A DNA stretch of 64,000 nucleotides from Pseudomonas cerasi (GTDB lineage Bacteria > Pseudomonadota > Gammaproteobacteria > Pseudomonadales > Pseudomonadaceae), in the NCBI RefSeq assembly GCF_900074915.1, contig NZ_LT222319.1:1919001-1983000 (forward strand), given 5' to 3'. Shown piece after piece: positions 36,843-45,302 of the stretch. The notes under the pieces were generated by a model. The model was not told where the DNA came from. It searched no databases and saw nothing but the letters and a program-made list of their open reading frames with translations. Position numbers and translations under genes: made by a program. How positions within the stretch are numbered: position 1 is the first letter of the stretch; every line of letters begins with the position of its first letter.

Positions 36843-37772
36843 ATGAGCGGTGGGTGGGTGATGCTGTTAGCTAAAAAGTACTGCCAGGGGCATGGTATAG
36901 AGTTGGGCGCAGCGGCTCACAATGCGTTCAATCTTGCCAATTGCCTGAACGTTGCGCCGTGCAACGGTGTGGATTTTTTGCACCCTCGCGACATGGAAGA
37001 CTATCAGCAGTACTTCGTCGAGCAGATGAAAGTGTCGGGCGACGTTTCGAAGGTCGACATGCTGGGCGATTTTCAGTGCATCCATACGGCCGACTCGTCA
37101 GTTGACTATCTGATCAGTTCGCACGTCATCGAGCACGTCCCCAACCTGCTCTCTGCCTACGTCGAATCCTTCAGAGTGCTGAAGAACGGCGGGGTATTCT
37201 TCTGCATCTTTCCCAAGCGCACCGCAGCCAAGACTGATCGGGCCCGTCGTTTGACGACGCTGGCGCAGATGATCGAGGACTATGAAAACAAGGTCGACAT
37301 GACCACCGTCACTGAAGGCGAGTGGCGCGGTCACTATCAGGTCTTTTCCCTGCAAAGCATGCTCCGCGCAGTCAATTATGTTAACTCGTCAGGCCTGGGT
37401 TGCTGGTACATCGAGTGTGTCGAAGAAACCGATTCGAAAGTAGGCAACGGCCACACCGTCGTGCTCCGCAAAGTGGAGGGCTTGTCTGCTGAAAAGTGGC
37501 AGGACGTCGGCGACTTCAATACCCAGTTCAATCAGTTGTTGATGGCGGGCAAGCTCGAGAACGCGCTGACGCTGACCAAAATCATGCTGTCATTCAATTT
37601 TTTCGATGCCACCAGGCTGCACCTTGCCGGCGCTCTGAGTCGTCAGTTGGGCAATGTGGCCGAAGGCGTCGAATTCCTGCGTCAGGCCCTTGTGGTCGAC
37701 CCGGAAAACGAAGACTACCGAAAGGAGTTCATCGAAGTGACCGGGACGCCTTTCCATAACCCGGTTCTCTGA
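36843..37772 (+). CDS. SAM-dependent methyltransferase with C-terminal TPR-like region
   Basis: The 309-residue protein has a class I methyltransferase domain: a short glycine motif (GIELGAAAHN), an acidic post-motif (NGVDFL) and SSHVIEHVPNLLSAYVESF with FRVLKNGGVFFCIFP (motifs II-III region). Residues from about 220 form a helical region with one clear TPR-like repeat (LAGALSRQLGNVAEGVEFL). It is divergent from the glycosyltransferase. The substrate is unknown; sugar or glycan methylation is a guess. The first ATG (36843) fits but has no strong ribosome-binding site; the ATG at 36861 is an alternative. Confidence 0.8.
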   Translation: MSGGWVMLLAKKYCQGHGIELGAAAHNAFNLANCLNVAPCNGVDFLHPRDMEDYQQYFVEQMKVSGDVSKVDMLGDFQCIHTADSSVDYLISSHVIEHVPNLLSAYVESFRVLKNGGVFFCIFPKRTAAKTDRARRLTTLAQMIEDYENKVDMTTVTEGEWRGHYQVFSLQSMLRAVNYVNSSGLGCWYIECVEETDSKVGNGHTVVLRKVEGLSAEKWQDVGDFNTQFNQLLMAGKLENALTLTKIMLSFNFFDATRLHLAGALSRQLGNVAEGVEFLRQALVVDPENEDYRKEFIEVTGTPFHNPVL

Positions 37773-37865
37773 CGTGGCAGGCCGACAGCCTGAAGCGCGG
37801 TGCTTGAAGATTGCAGTCTGAAGGTTGAAGCTTGGCGTTTGCTGCTCAACTAAAAGGACTGACCC

Positions 37866-39209
37866 ATGACAGGCAATGACCCCCATTCGCAGAAAGAGAT
37901 GCTGATGGGCATTGATGAAGTGGAGTGTGTAACCCCGGATTTGAACGGTATACCGCGCGGCAAGGTAATGACCGCTGAAGGTTTTCTCGAGGGCCGCCGT
38001 TTGCAGCTGGCGCGCGGTGTGTTGCTGCAATGCATCATGGGCGGCTATCCGCCGGCGCGCTTCTACGGCAGTGACGACGGCGATCTGGCGCTGATCAGTG
38101 ATCCACAGCAGCTCCACCGTCTGCCCTGGAGCACATCGCCGCGCGCCTTGGCGATCTGTGATGCGCAGGACCTCAATGGTCAGCCCTGCATGCTCTCCAC
38201 CCGTAATCAGCTCAAGGCAGTTATCGCCCGTTACGCTGCGCAGGGCCTGGTGCCGGTGGTGGCCACTGAACTCGAGTTTTTTGTCTTTGCGCCCAATCCC
38301 GAGCCGCTTCATTCATTCGTGCCGCCGACCGGGCTGGACGGACGACGCGAACAGGGGCATTCGGCATTCAGCGTCAGTTCCAACAATGGCTTGCGGCCTT
38401 TTTTCGCCGAGGTGCATGCATGCATGGGGGCGCTGGGGCTGCCGCGTGACACCGTGATGCACGAGATGGGTATCAGCCAGTTCGAGATCAACCTGCTGCA
38501 TGGCGATCCGCCGCTGCTGGCCGATCAGACGTTTCTGTTCAAGCACCTGCTCAAGGAGGTGGCGCTCAAACACGGGTTCATCGTGGTGTGCATGGCCAAA
38601 CCGCTCGCCCATACAGCGGGCAGTTCGATGCATATTCATCAGAGCGTGGTGACAGCAGAGACCGCAACGAACAGCTTCAGTGATGCGCAGGGTGAGCCGA
38701 CCGACACGTTTCGTCATTTCATTGCTGGCCAGCAAGCCTGCATGGCGGACTTCACCGCGCTGTTCGCGCCCAATGTGAATTCCTACCAGCGCCTGTGCCA
38801 TCCGTATGCCTCGCCCAACAACGCCTGCTGGTCCTACGACAATCGCGCTGCCGGATTACGTATACCGTCGAGTGCAGCGGCGGCCAGAAGGGTGGAGAAT
38901 CGTCTGCCGGGCGCTGATGCCAATCCCTATCTGGCCATTGCCGCAAGTCTGGCGGCCGGGCTGCATGGCATCGAGCAACGGCTGGAACCGACGCCGCCGC
39001 TGCAGGGCGAACTCAAGGTGCCGGAAGAATTGTTATTGCCGTGTACCTTGCACGCTGCTCTGGAGCGTCTGAAAAGCAGTCAGTTGGCCAAGGAACTGTT
39101 TGGTCATGAATTCATCGAAGGCTACATCGCGTCGAAGACCCTGGAACTGACCAGTTTTTTTGACGAGATAACCCCCTGGGAACGGCGCGTGCTGGCTGCT
39201 CAGGTTTAA
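37866..39209 (+). CDS. Glutamine-synthetase-family ligase (gamma-glutamylpolyamine synthetase-like)
   Basis: The 447-residue member of the GS superfamily has the metal-binding ELEFFVF, the SSMHIHQS motif (His ligand) in place of GSGMHVH, and a C-terminal NRLPGADANPYLAIAASLA. These features and the length place it with the PuuA/PauA-type gamma-glutamyl ligases of polyamine and amine catabolism rather than with GlnA; the adenylylation-site tyrosine context is absent. The exact amine substrate is open. The following MFS gene starts 54 bp later on the same strand and may be co-transcribed. Confidence 0.85.
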   Translation: MTGNDPHSQKEMLMGIDEVECVTPDLNGIPRGKVMTAEGFLEGRRLQLARGVLLQCIMGGYPPARFYGSDDGDLALISDPQQLHRLPWSTSPRALAICDAQDLNGQPCMLSTRNQLKAVIARYAAQGLVPVVATELEFFVFAPNPEPLHSFVPPTGLDGRREQGHSAFSVSSNNGLRPFFAEVHACMGALGLPRDTVMHEMGISQFEINLLHGDPPLLADQTFLFKHLLKEVALKHGFIVVCMAKPLAHTAGSSMHIHQSVVTAETATNSFSDAQGEPTDTFRHFIAGQQACMADFTALFAPNVNSYQRLCHPYASPNNACWSYDNRAAGLRIPSSAAAARRVENRLPGADANPYLAIAASLAAGLHGIEQRLEPTPPLQGELKVPEELLLPCTLHAALERLKSSQLAKELFGHEFIEGYIASKTLELTSFFDEITPWERRVLAAQV

Positions 39210-39263
39210 GAATCGCAGTGTCGGGCTCGCCCAGTCGGGCGACTCCCTATTTTTGGAAAGTTG

Positions 39264-40679
39264 ATGCGCCAAATCTGGAAGTCCTTTCGAGCGCTTTATT
39301 TTGCCTCGTTGATGATGTTGATCGGCTCGGGTCTGCTGAGCACTTATCTGGCCCTGCGCCTGGCGGCCGATCAGGTTGACAGCCTGTGGGTCGGTGCGTT
39401 GATGGCCGCCAACTATTTCGGTCTGGTGCTGGGCGGCAAGATCGGTCACCGCCTGATCGGCCGTGTCGGTCACATTCGCGCCTACGCCACCTGTGCCGGC
39501 ATCGTCGGCGCGGCGGTACTCGGGCATGGCCTGATCAGCTGGTTGCCGGCCTGGCTGGTGCTGAGGGTCATCGTAGGTCTGGGCATGATGTGCCAATACA
39601 TGGTCATCGAGAGCTGGCTGAACGAGCAGGCGGCCGCCAAACAGCGCGGCATGGTCTTCAGCGGTTACATGATTGCCTCCTACCTGGGGCTGGTGCTGGG
39701 TCAGTTGGTGCTGGTGGTGCACCCGCAACTGGGGCCTGAGCTGCTGATGCTGGTAGCGCTGTGTTTCGCACTGTGCCTGGTGCCGGTCGCCATGACCCGG
39801 GCGATTCACCCGGCACCCCTGCACCCGGCACCACTGGAGCCGCGCTTCTTCATGAAGCGTGTGCCGCAGTCGTTGACGGCGGTACTGGGAGCCGGCCTGA
39901 TCATCGGCTCGTTCTATGGTCTGGCACCGGTCTACGCCGCTGAGCAGGGGCTGTCCACCGAGCAGGTCGGTCTGTTCATGGGCTGCTGCATTCTGGCCGG
40001 GTTTCTGGTGCAGTGGCCGTTGGGCCTGCTGTCCGACCGCTATGACCGTTCCGTACTGATGCGCATCTTTGCCGCCGCACTGGTGGTGGCGTCATTACCG
40101 CTGGCGGTGTTTCCCAGTGTGCCGGTCGAGGTGCTGTTCGGTGTCGGGTTTCTGGCTTCGCTGATGCAGTTCTGCCTTTATCCGCTGGCAGTGGCCTTCG
40201 CCAATGACCACGTCGAGGCCGAGCGCCGGGTATCGCTGACGGCCATGTTGCTCATGACCTACGGCATTGGCGCCAGTATCGGTCCGTTGGCCGCGGGTGT
40301 GGTGATGAAGCAGTTTGGCGGTCACATGCTCTATGCGTTCGTCTGTGGCGCGGGTGTGATTCTGGTACTGCTGATCAGGCCCAAGGCGGTCACTCACTTG
40401 CATCAGGTCGAAAACGCACCGCTGCACCATGTTGCGATGCCGGACAGTATGTCCAGTTCGCCACTGGTGGTTGCACTTGACCCGCGTGTCGATGAGCAGG
40501 TGGTTCAGGAACAGATGCAGGCAACCGTTGAGCCTGAGCCTGAGCCCGAGGCGGTGTCTGAAGCTGAGGTCGATGCAGAAAGCGAGGTTCTGGCGCAGAC
40601 CGAGCCGGCTGCCGGAGCGGAACCAGCTGAAGCCGATGAGCATGAACGCGAGCGTGAAAGCGAGACCTGGAAGGCCTGA
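39264..40679 (+). CDS. MFS transporter (YcaD-type) with acidic C-terminal tail
   Basis: From the ATG at 39264 (GGAAAG just upstream; a TTG at 39261 is less likely) the product is 471 residues with 12 TM helices of the YcaD/MFS type. After the last helix (about residue 380) comes a roughly 85-residue cytoplasmic tail very rich in Glu, Ala and Pro (for example VEPEPEPEAVSEAEV and EADEHERERESETWKA), unusual for this family. The substrate is unknown. A strong hairpin follows at 40703-40726. Confidence 0.82.
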   Translation: MRQIWKSFRALYFASLMMLIGSGLLSTYLALRLAADQVDSLWVGALMAANYFGLVLGGKIGHRLIGRVGHIRAYATCAGIVGAAVLGHGLISWLPAWLVLRVIVGLGMMCQYMVIESWLNEQAAAKQRGMVFSGYMIASYLGLVLGQLVLVVHPQLGPELLMLVALCFALCLVPVAMTRAIHPAPLHPAPLEPRFFMKRVPQSLTAVLGAGLIIGSFYGLAPVYAAEQGLSTEQVGLFMGCCILAGFLVQWPLGLLSDRYDRSVLMRIFAAALVVASLPLAVFPSVPVEVLFGVGFLASLMQFCLYPLAVAFANDHVEAERRVSLTAMLLMTYGIGASIGPLAAGVVMKQFGGHMLYAFVCGAGVILVLLIRPKAVTHLHQVENAPLHHVAMPDSMSSSPLVVALDPRVDEQVVQEQMQATVEPEPEPEAVSEAEVDAESEVLAQTEPAAGAEPAEADEHERERESETWKA

Positions 40680-40702
40680 GGGGAGAGTGCAGGGTAGTGC
40701 AT

Positions 40703-40726
40703 GATTGCGGCAGCATTGCCGCAATC
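40703..40726. terminator. Hairpin between convergent MFS gene and flgZ
   Basis: GATTGCGGCA / TGCCGCAATC, a perfect 10-bp stem with tetraloop GCAT, placed between convergent stop codons. It has no long T-tract. Confidence 0.7.
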
Positions 40727-40747
40727 GCCGAAGGATTCAGGTGAGTG

Positions 40748-41494
40748 TCAGAAGTCCTCGTCTTTGTCGAAGCGTCGTGCTTCGCGCTGTAATTGATAGA
40801 CGAAGCGCTCGACCTGACGCTGCACCAGCCCACTCATGTTGTGGAAGCGGACGCCGGCAAAGGTAGTGTTGAATCGTTCTTCGAAATGCAGGTGGCGCAA
40901 CTCGACAGGTGCTGTCATGGCGCCGAAAGGCAGCTTGGCGACGAAACGCTCGTATACCTGGCCCAATTGCATGCGATCGGACACGTCGCCCTCGAAGCGC
41001 AACTTGCAACCGGTGGCAGAAATGTCCAGCAGCTTGCCGGCCAGCGTGAACTTCAAGCGGTCACCGCCGATTTCTACATCGACCAGTTGTGCCAGCTTCA
41101 GCGCAGCCCGAAATGCGTTGCGCCGCTGGTGATAGACCACTTCCTCAGGCATCGGGCCACGGTACATGCGTTGACCGTCAGTGCTGAGGATGTCCATGTG
41201 CGCAGTACTTTCCCAGGCAATCCGCACGCCGTCATGAAAGCCTTCGACACGGAAGGATTCGCCGTTGCTCAGAAAGCGTTCGCCATCACGGGGGATCATC
41301 TCGTCGAGAGCCATGACGTTGTTGTCACGGTCGACTTCAAGCAGATAACTCTGAAAGCGCTGGGGACGCTCATGGAAGGTAATGATCAGAGGATCATGAC
41401 TCTCGAGTAGCAGCCGCAGGTTGGCGGCGATTTCCAAAGGTGTATTGAGAACCTTCGGGGGCTGCGGAGCATCGTCCGCGCTTGAGCCATTCAC
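40748..41494 (-). CDS. flgZ: PilZ-domain flagellar brake protein (YcgR-like)
   Basis: The 248-residue protein has an N-terminal YcgR domain (to about residue 115) and a C-terminal PilZ domain with the c-di-GMP-binding pair R-x-x-x-R (YHQRRNAFR) and D-x-S-x-x-G ([11 protein letters not shown]). Such proteins slow flagellar rotation when c-di-GMP is high. It is the last gene of the flgA-flgM-flgN-flgZ group on the minus strand, 82 bp after flgN, the usual Pseudomonas order, which supports the name FlgZ. Confidence 0.92.
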   Translation of the reverse strand: MNGSSADDAPQPPKVLNTPLEIAANLRLLLESHDPLIITFHERPQRFQSYLLEVDRDNNVMALDEMIPRDGERFLSNGESFRVEGFHDGVRIAWESTAHMDILSTDGQRMYRGPMPEEVVYHQRRNAFRAALKLAQLVDVEIGGDRLKFTLAGKLLDISATGCKLRFEGDVSDRMQLGQVYERFVAKLPFGAMTAPVELRHLHFEERFNTTFAGVRFHNMSGLVQRQVERFVYQLQREARRFDKDEDF

Positions 41495-41576
41495 GTTCTT
41501 GAATCTCCAGGCAAAATACTACGGCAACGCAACAGCAGGCATTCTGCCACTATGCACGAAACCTTGATACAGGAAG

Positions 41577-42044
41577 TTACGCCTGACTCAGGGGGCGTGG
41601 TTTTGCTCTAAGAGCAGTCGATCCGCGACTGTCATAGAGTGTAGGCGTATCGCCACCGTTCAGTATGCGAAGCTGGTGAGCGGTACTGACCTGTTGCAGC
41701 TGGATCAGACTACCATTGCGCTCGTTGAGCGTCTGGCATTCGTTGATCAGTGTATTCAGTTCGTCGGCGGCCAGCAGCAATTGCTCACCGATATCCGACT
41801 GGCTGGCCAGTTGCTGGAGACCACTGCGATTGGCTGGCAGGCCCATGCCCGCAAGCACTTGGCTACGCTTGCGGCCGTGCTGGTCGAGAAGAATGACCAG
41901 CGCCTGTTTCTGCGCCAGCACCTGCTCCATCTCGCCCATGTCGCGGCCGTGAAGAATCAATGATTCGGCTTGCAACAACTCAAGAAGCTGTCGGGCTGAA
42001 ACCATGTCGTCAGTGATCATCTGCAGCAAAGTAGTGTCGTGCAT
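41577..42044 (-). CDS. flgN: Flagellar export chaperone for hook-associated proteins
   Basis: The 155-residue, largely helical protein of the FlgN family (LLQMITDDMVSARQLLELL; later KQALVILLDQHGRKR). FlgN binds the C termini of FlgK and FlgL and keeps them export-competent. It follows flgM by 49 bp on the same strand, the standard flgMN operon. The ATG at 42044 starts the family-typical helix. Confidence 0.9.
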   Translation of the reverse strand: MHDTTLLQMITDDMVSARQLLELLQAESLILHGRDMGEMEQVLAQKQALVILLDQHGRKRSQVLAGMGLPANRSGLQQLASQSDIGEQLLLAADELNTLINECQTLNERNGSLIQLQQVSTAHQLRILNGGDTPTLYDSRGSTALRAKPRPLSQA

Positions 42045-42093
42045 CGCATGCTCTGGTTTTTAAGCGTCCAGAATATCCAGCGCCAGCCTTGGC

Positions 42094-42408
42094 TTAGCGT
42101 TGGGTTTCGAAATTCAACAGTTTGCTGGCGACACGGTTGCTGTCCACTGTGTAACTACCGTCGGCGATGGCCTGTTTGAGCTCGGCAACGCGAGCACTGT
42201 TGACGGTTGGCAGATCGGTCAGCTTGTCCGTGATTTTCTGCAACTGTTGAGCCTCACTGCTCAAGGAAAAAGTTTCCCCGGTGCTTTTGACACCTGCGGT
42301 GACGGCAGGGGCTGGGGCATCGGTTTTGGCGGTGTCTTTACTGGCGCTGGTACGTGAAGTACCGGCAACAGCCTGTGAGTTGTTAAGGCGACTGAAATCT
42401 ATGACCAT
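42094..42408 (-). CDS. flgM: Anti-sigma28 factor
   Basis: This 104-residue protein starts at the ATG at 42408 ([10 protein letters not shown]). The C-terminal half carries the FliA-binding helices ([31 protein letters not shown]). FlgM holds FliA inactive until it is exported through the finished hook-basal body. A consensus FliA promoter lies 39-65 bp before the start, giving the classical feedback loop. An upstream in-frame codon at 42522 would place the promoter inside the gene and is rejected. Confidence 0.93.
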   Translation of the reverse strand: MVIDFSRLNNSQAVAGTSRTSASKDTAKTDAPAPAVTAGVKSTGETFSLSSEAQQLQKITDKLTDLPTVNSARVAELKQAIADGSYTVDSNRVASKLLNFETQR

Positions 42409-42446
42409 GATTGAAAAAACCTCTGGGTGTTTGGACGCTTGCCTTG

Positions 42447-42473
42447 TTTTCGGCCAACCCCTGTCAAACTTTA
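42447..42473 (-). promoter_or_regulatory. FliA (sigma28) promoter of flgM
   Basis: On the minus strand: TAAAGTTT-N11-GCCGAAAA, matching the sigma28 consensus TAAAGTTT-N11-GCCGATAA in 15 of 16 positions. The -10 element is about 38 bp before the flgM ATG. Confidence 0.92.
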
Positions 42474-42569
42474 GGCTGATTGTGAGAAAGCTTCCCAATA
42501 GACGACATTTGCCGTCGGGCATTCCCCGCAGTCTAAAAAAAACACACCCTTCGCGCCACTATCAATGCA

Positions 42570-43328
42570 CTACATAGCGACTTCCACCTGCCCTGGGCCG
42601 GTGACACTTGCTTTGATCACCCGCTGGGAATTGAGGTTTTTCACCCGTATCTGTTCGTTGAACCCTCCGTCGGACATTGCTTCGCCGGGCATGCGAACCG
42701 CCAGCGAGCCGCTGCGCGCGATGATCACCACCTGATCGCCCTTGTGAACCATCTGTGGCTGCTCAAGCGCCACCGGGGTAATGACCTGGTCGATGACCAT
42801 TTGTCGGACAACCTTCTGACCGACTGCCTGATCCAGCGACGCCAGGAAACCCTGACCCAGACTGCTGACATCCCGCTCACGCATCGCGACGTCTTCTTCG
42901 GTGACGATCGCGTCACGCTTGAGCGGGCGCATCACGGTCACGACGTTGCGATACAGCAATACCTGAGCGGGCACAAACACCGTCCAGGGCGAAGAACCTT
43001 CGCAGCGCACGCGCACGGTAACCCGGCCAACCGGGCGCGGACTTTCCAGTGTGGCTGTCAAATCCTTGTCGCAGGCACCCATCCTTAAACGCGGGTCGAG
43101 CTGCTTGACCTGTATCTCATGACGCCCGTCAATCTGGTTGGTTGCCAAATAGTCTTCTACTGTGAACTCAAGAAACCCTTGGGTGACGCCGATAAGCTGT
43201 TCAGGCAGTGTGAAATTCTCGGCACGAGCGAGGGTCACCGTGCTGGAAAGGCACAGCAGAGCGATTGCGCACAGAAGCCTGCGGGTTTCTAATGCGAGGT
43301 GTCGAGAAATTGTCGTCTTTGCGTTCAT
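42570..43328 (-). CDS. flgA: Flagellar P-ring assembly chaperone
   Basis: The 252-residue protein has a signal peptide (LLCAIALLCLSSTVTLARA) and the SAF/FlgA domain (GQKVVRQMVIDQVITPVALEQ region, here noted in parts). It acts in the periplasm to help FlgI form the P ring. It heads flgA-flgM-flgN-flgZ and is divergent from cheV. A sigma54 site lies unusually close to the ATG (see 43341-43357), so the start or the leader may be unusual; no other good initiation codon precedes the signal peptide. Confidence 0.92.
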   Translation of the reverse strand: MNAKTTISRHLALETRRLLCAIALLCLSSTVTLARAENFTLPEQLIGVTQGFLEFTVEDYLATNQIDGRHEIQVKQLDPRLRMGACDKDLTATLESPRPVGRVTVRVRCEGSSPWTVFVPAQVLLYRNVVTVMRPLKRDAIVTEEDVAMRERDVSSLGQGFLASLDQAVGQKVVRQMVIDQVITPVALEQPQMVHKGDQVVIIARSGSLAVRMPGEAMSDGGFNEQIRVKNLNSQRVIKASVTGPGQVEVAM

Positions 43329-43340
43329 GACGTAATAAAT

Positions 43341-43357
43341 AGCAAAGCCCGTGCCGC
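43341..43357 (-). promoter_or_regulatory. Sigma54 promoter of flgA
   Basis: On the minus strand: CGGCACGGGCTTTGCT, with GG and GC ten bases apart as required and close to the consensus TGGCACG-N4-TTGCW. Transcription would start near 43330, about 2 nt before the annotated ATG. Confidence 0.75.
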
Positions 43358-43405
43358 TTGTTGATCTGGTGTCTGGGCGGCGGTCATTTTGTAAGGGGGT
43401 TCGGC

Positions 43406-44332
43406 ATGGCAGGTGTAATGGATTCGGTAAACCAGCGAACTCAGCTGGTGGGTCAGAATCGCCTGGAGCTGCTCTTGTTCCGTCTCGACGGCAAGCAGCT
43501 CTATGGGATCAACGTCTTCAAAGTGAAAGAAGTACTGCAATGCCCGAAACTCACCATCATGCCCAAATCGAGCAAGATCGTTCGGGGCGTGGCCAATATT
43601 CGTGGCGGCACGATCCCGATCATGGATCTGGCGATGGCGACAGGTTCCACAGGGATGATTTCGCTGGTTAACTCCTTCGTCATCATTACCGAGTACAACA
43701 CCAAGGTTCAGGGCTTTCTGGTGCATTCTGTCGAACGCATCGTCAACATGAACTGGGAAGAGATTCATCCACCACCCAAGGGCACCGGGCGCGATCATTA
43801 CCTGACCGCCGTCACCCGGGTCGATAACCAACTGGTGGAAATCATCGACGTCGAGAAAATTCTCGCCGAAGTCGCGCCAGTGTCCGAAGAGATCTCGGTC
43901 GGTGTCATTGACGCCGAGGTTCAGCACAAGGCTGTCTCCATGCGCGTGCTGACGGTCGATGACTCGTCGGTGGCCCGCAAGCAAGTGAGCCGCTGCCTGG
44001 AAACCGTCGGGGTGGAGGTCGTCGCGCTCAACGATGGTCGTCAGGCGCTGGACTACCTGCTCAATATGGTCGCAGAAGGCAAAAAGCCTGAAGAAGAGTT
44101 CCTGATGATGATCTCCGACATTGAAATGCCGGAGATGGATGGCTATACCCTTACCGCAGCAATACGTAATGATCCACGCATGCAGAAGATGCACATCACC
44201 TTGCATACCTCGTTGTCAGGGGTATTCAACCAGGCGATGGTCAAGAAAGTCGGCGCGGATGACTTTCTCGCGAAATTCCGGCCTGATGATCTGGCGGCCA
44301 GGGTCGTTGCGCGGATCAATGCAGCAGAATAA
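43406..44332 (+). CDS. cheV: Chemotaxis coupling protein CheV (CheW + receiver)
   Basis: The 308-residue protein has an N-terminal CheW-like domain (about 10-165; LFRLDGKQLYGINVFKVKE) and a C-terminal receiver (about 180-305) with DDSSVARKQ, phospho-Asp in MISDIEMPEMDGY and Lys in FLAKF. CheV couples chemoreceptors to CheA and may buffer phosphate. The ATG at 43406 is preferred to the in-frame codon at 43358. cheR follows 51 bp downstream in the same direction. Confidence 0.94.
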   Translation: MAGVMDSVNQRTQLVGQNRLELLLFRLDGKQLYGINVFKVKEVLQCPKLTIMPKSSKIVRGVANIRGGTIPIMDLAMATGSTGMISLVNSFVIITEYNTKVQGFLVHSVERIVNMNWEEIHPPPKGTGRDHYLTAVTRVDNQLVEIIDVEKILAEVAPVSEEISVGVIDAEVQHKAVSMRVLTVDDSSVARKQVSRCLETVGVEVVALNDGRQALDYLLNMVAEGKKPEEEFLMMISDIEMPEMDGYTLTAAIRNDPRMQKMHITLHTSLSGVFNQAMVKKVGADDFLAKFRPDDLAARVVARINAAE

Positions 44333-44383
44333 CCAGCCGGGGGCGTCGTCCCCGGTGATTCACATGATTTGAGAGGCGGCACT

Positions 44384-45211
44384 TTGTCTACGGGTAATTT
44401 GGATTTTGATCAGTTCCGGGTATTTCTGGAAAAAGCCTGTGGCATTCTGCTTGGGGAAAACAAGCAGTACCTGGTGTCCAGCCGCCTCAACAAATTGATG
44501 GAGCAGCAAAGCATCAAGTCGCTTGGCGAGTTGGTCCAGCGTATTCAGACCCAGCCGCGCAGTGGTTTGCGCGAGCAGGTCGTCGATGCGATGACCACCA
44601 ACGAAACCCTGTGGTTTCGCGACACCTATCCGTTCGAAGTGCTGAAGAACAAGGTGCTGCCCGAGCAGATCAAGGCCAGCCCTGGTCAGCGACTGCGTAT
44701 CTGGTCGGCCGCCTGTTCATCGGGTCAGGAACCGTATTCGCTGTCGATGTCCATCGACGAGTTCGAGCGTGCCAATCAGGGTCAACTCAAATCGGGCGTG
44801 CAGATCGTCGCAACCGATCTGTCGGGCTTGATGCTCAATAACTGCAAGACCGGCGAATACGACAGTCTGGCTATCGGCCGCGGCCTGTCGCCGGATCGTC
44901 TGCAGCGCTTTTTTGACGTTAAAAGCCCGGGCCGCTGGGTGGTCAAGGCGCCGATCAAGAGTCGTGTGGAGTTCCGCTCGTTCAACCTGCTCGACAGCTA
45001 CGCCTCGCTGGGCAAATTCGACATCGTGTTCTGCCGTAACGTATTGATCTACTTCTCCGCTGAAGTGAAGAAAGACATCCTGCTGCGTATCCACGGTACG
45101 CTCAAGCCAGGCGGTTACCTGTTTCTGGGGGCTTCCGAAGCACTCAATGGTTTGCCGGATCACTACCAGATGGTTCAGTGCAGCCCCGGGATCATCTATA
45201 AGGCCAAGTGA
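44384..45211 (+). CDS. cheR: Chemotaxis protein methyltransferase
   Basis: The 275-residue protein has the CheR N-terminal all-alpha domain and a SAM-binding domain (IWSAACSSGQEPYSLSM; FDIVFCRNVLIYF; LKPGGYLFLGASEAL). It methylates chemoreceptor glutamates. The TTG at 44384 is taken as start because GAGAGG (44371-44376) is correctly spaced 7 nt before it; the TTG at 44369 overlaps that site. It ends in a strong terminator at 45235-45262. In other P. syringae-type loci flgB would come next; here a cyn cluster intervenes. Confidence 0.93.
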   Translation: MSTGNLDFDQFRVFLEKACGILLGENKQYLVSSRLNKLMEQQSIKSLGELVQRIQTQPRSGLREQVVDAMTTNETLWFRDTYPFEVLKNKVLPEQIKASPGQRLRIWSAACSSGQEPYSLSMSIDEFERANQGQLKSGVQIVATDLSGLMLNNCKTGEYDSLAIGRGLSPDRLQRFFDVKSPGRWVVKAPIKSRVEFRSFNLLDSYASLGKFDIVFCRNVLIYFSAEVKKDILLRIHGTLKPGGYLFLGASEALNGLPDHYQMVQCSPGIIYKAK

Positions 45212-45234
45212 CGGTCTGTCAGTTGCCTGCGATG

Positions 45235-45262
45235 AAAAAAGAGACCTTCGGGTCTCTTTTTT
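45235..45262. terminator. Bidirectional rho-independent terminator (cheR / cynR)
   Basis: AAAAAAGAGACC-TTCG-GGTCTCTTTTTT: 12-bp stem with UUCG tetraloop, A-run before and T-run after, 23 bp after cheR and 40 bp after the end of the convergent cynR. Confidence 0.95.
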
Positions 45263-45302
45263 GTGCGCGGCTGAAAACAGCTTTGATCGTCTGCCCATCG
45301 GT

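Noticed and set aside
43325..44206. 293-codon minus-strand ORF over cheV
   Set aside because: cheV has both domains and conserved phosphorylation residues on the plus strand; the antisense product has no recognisable feature.
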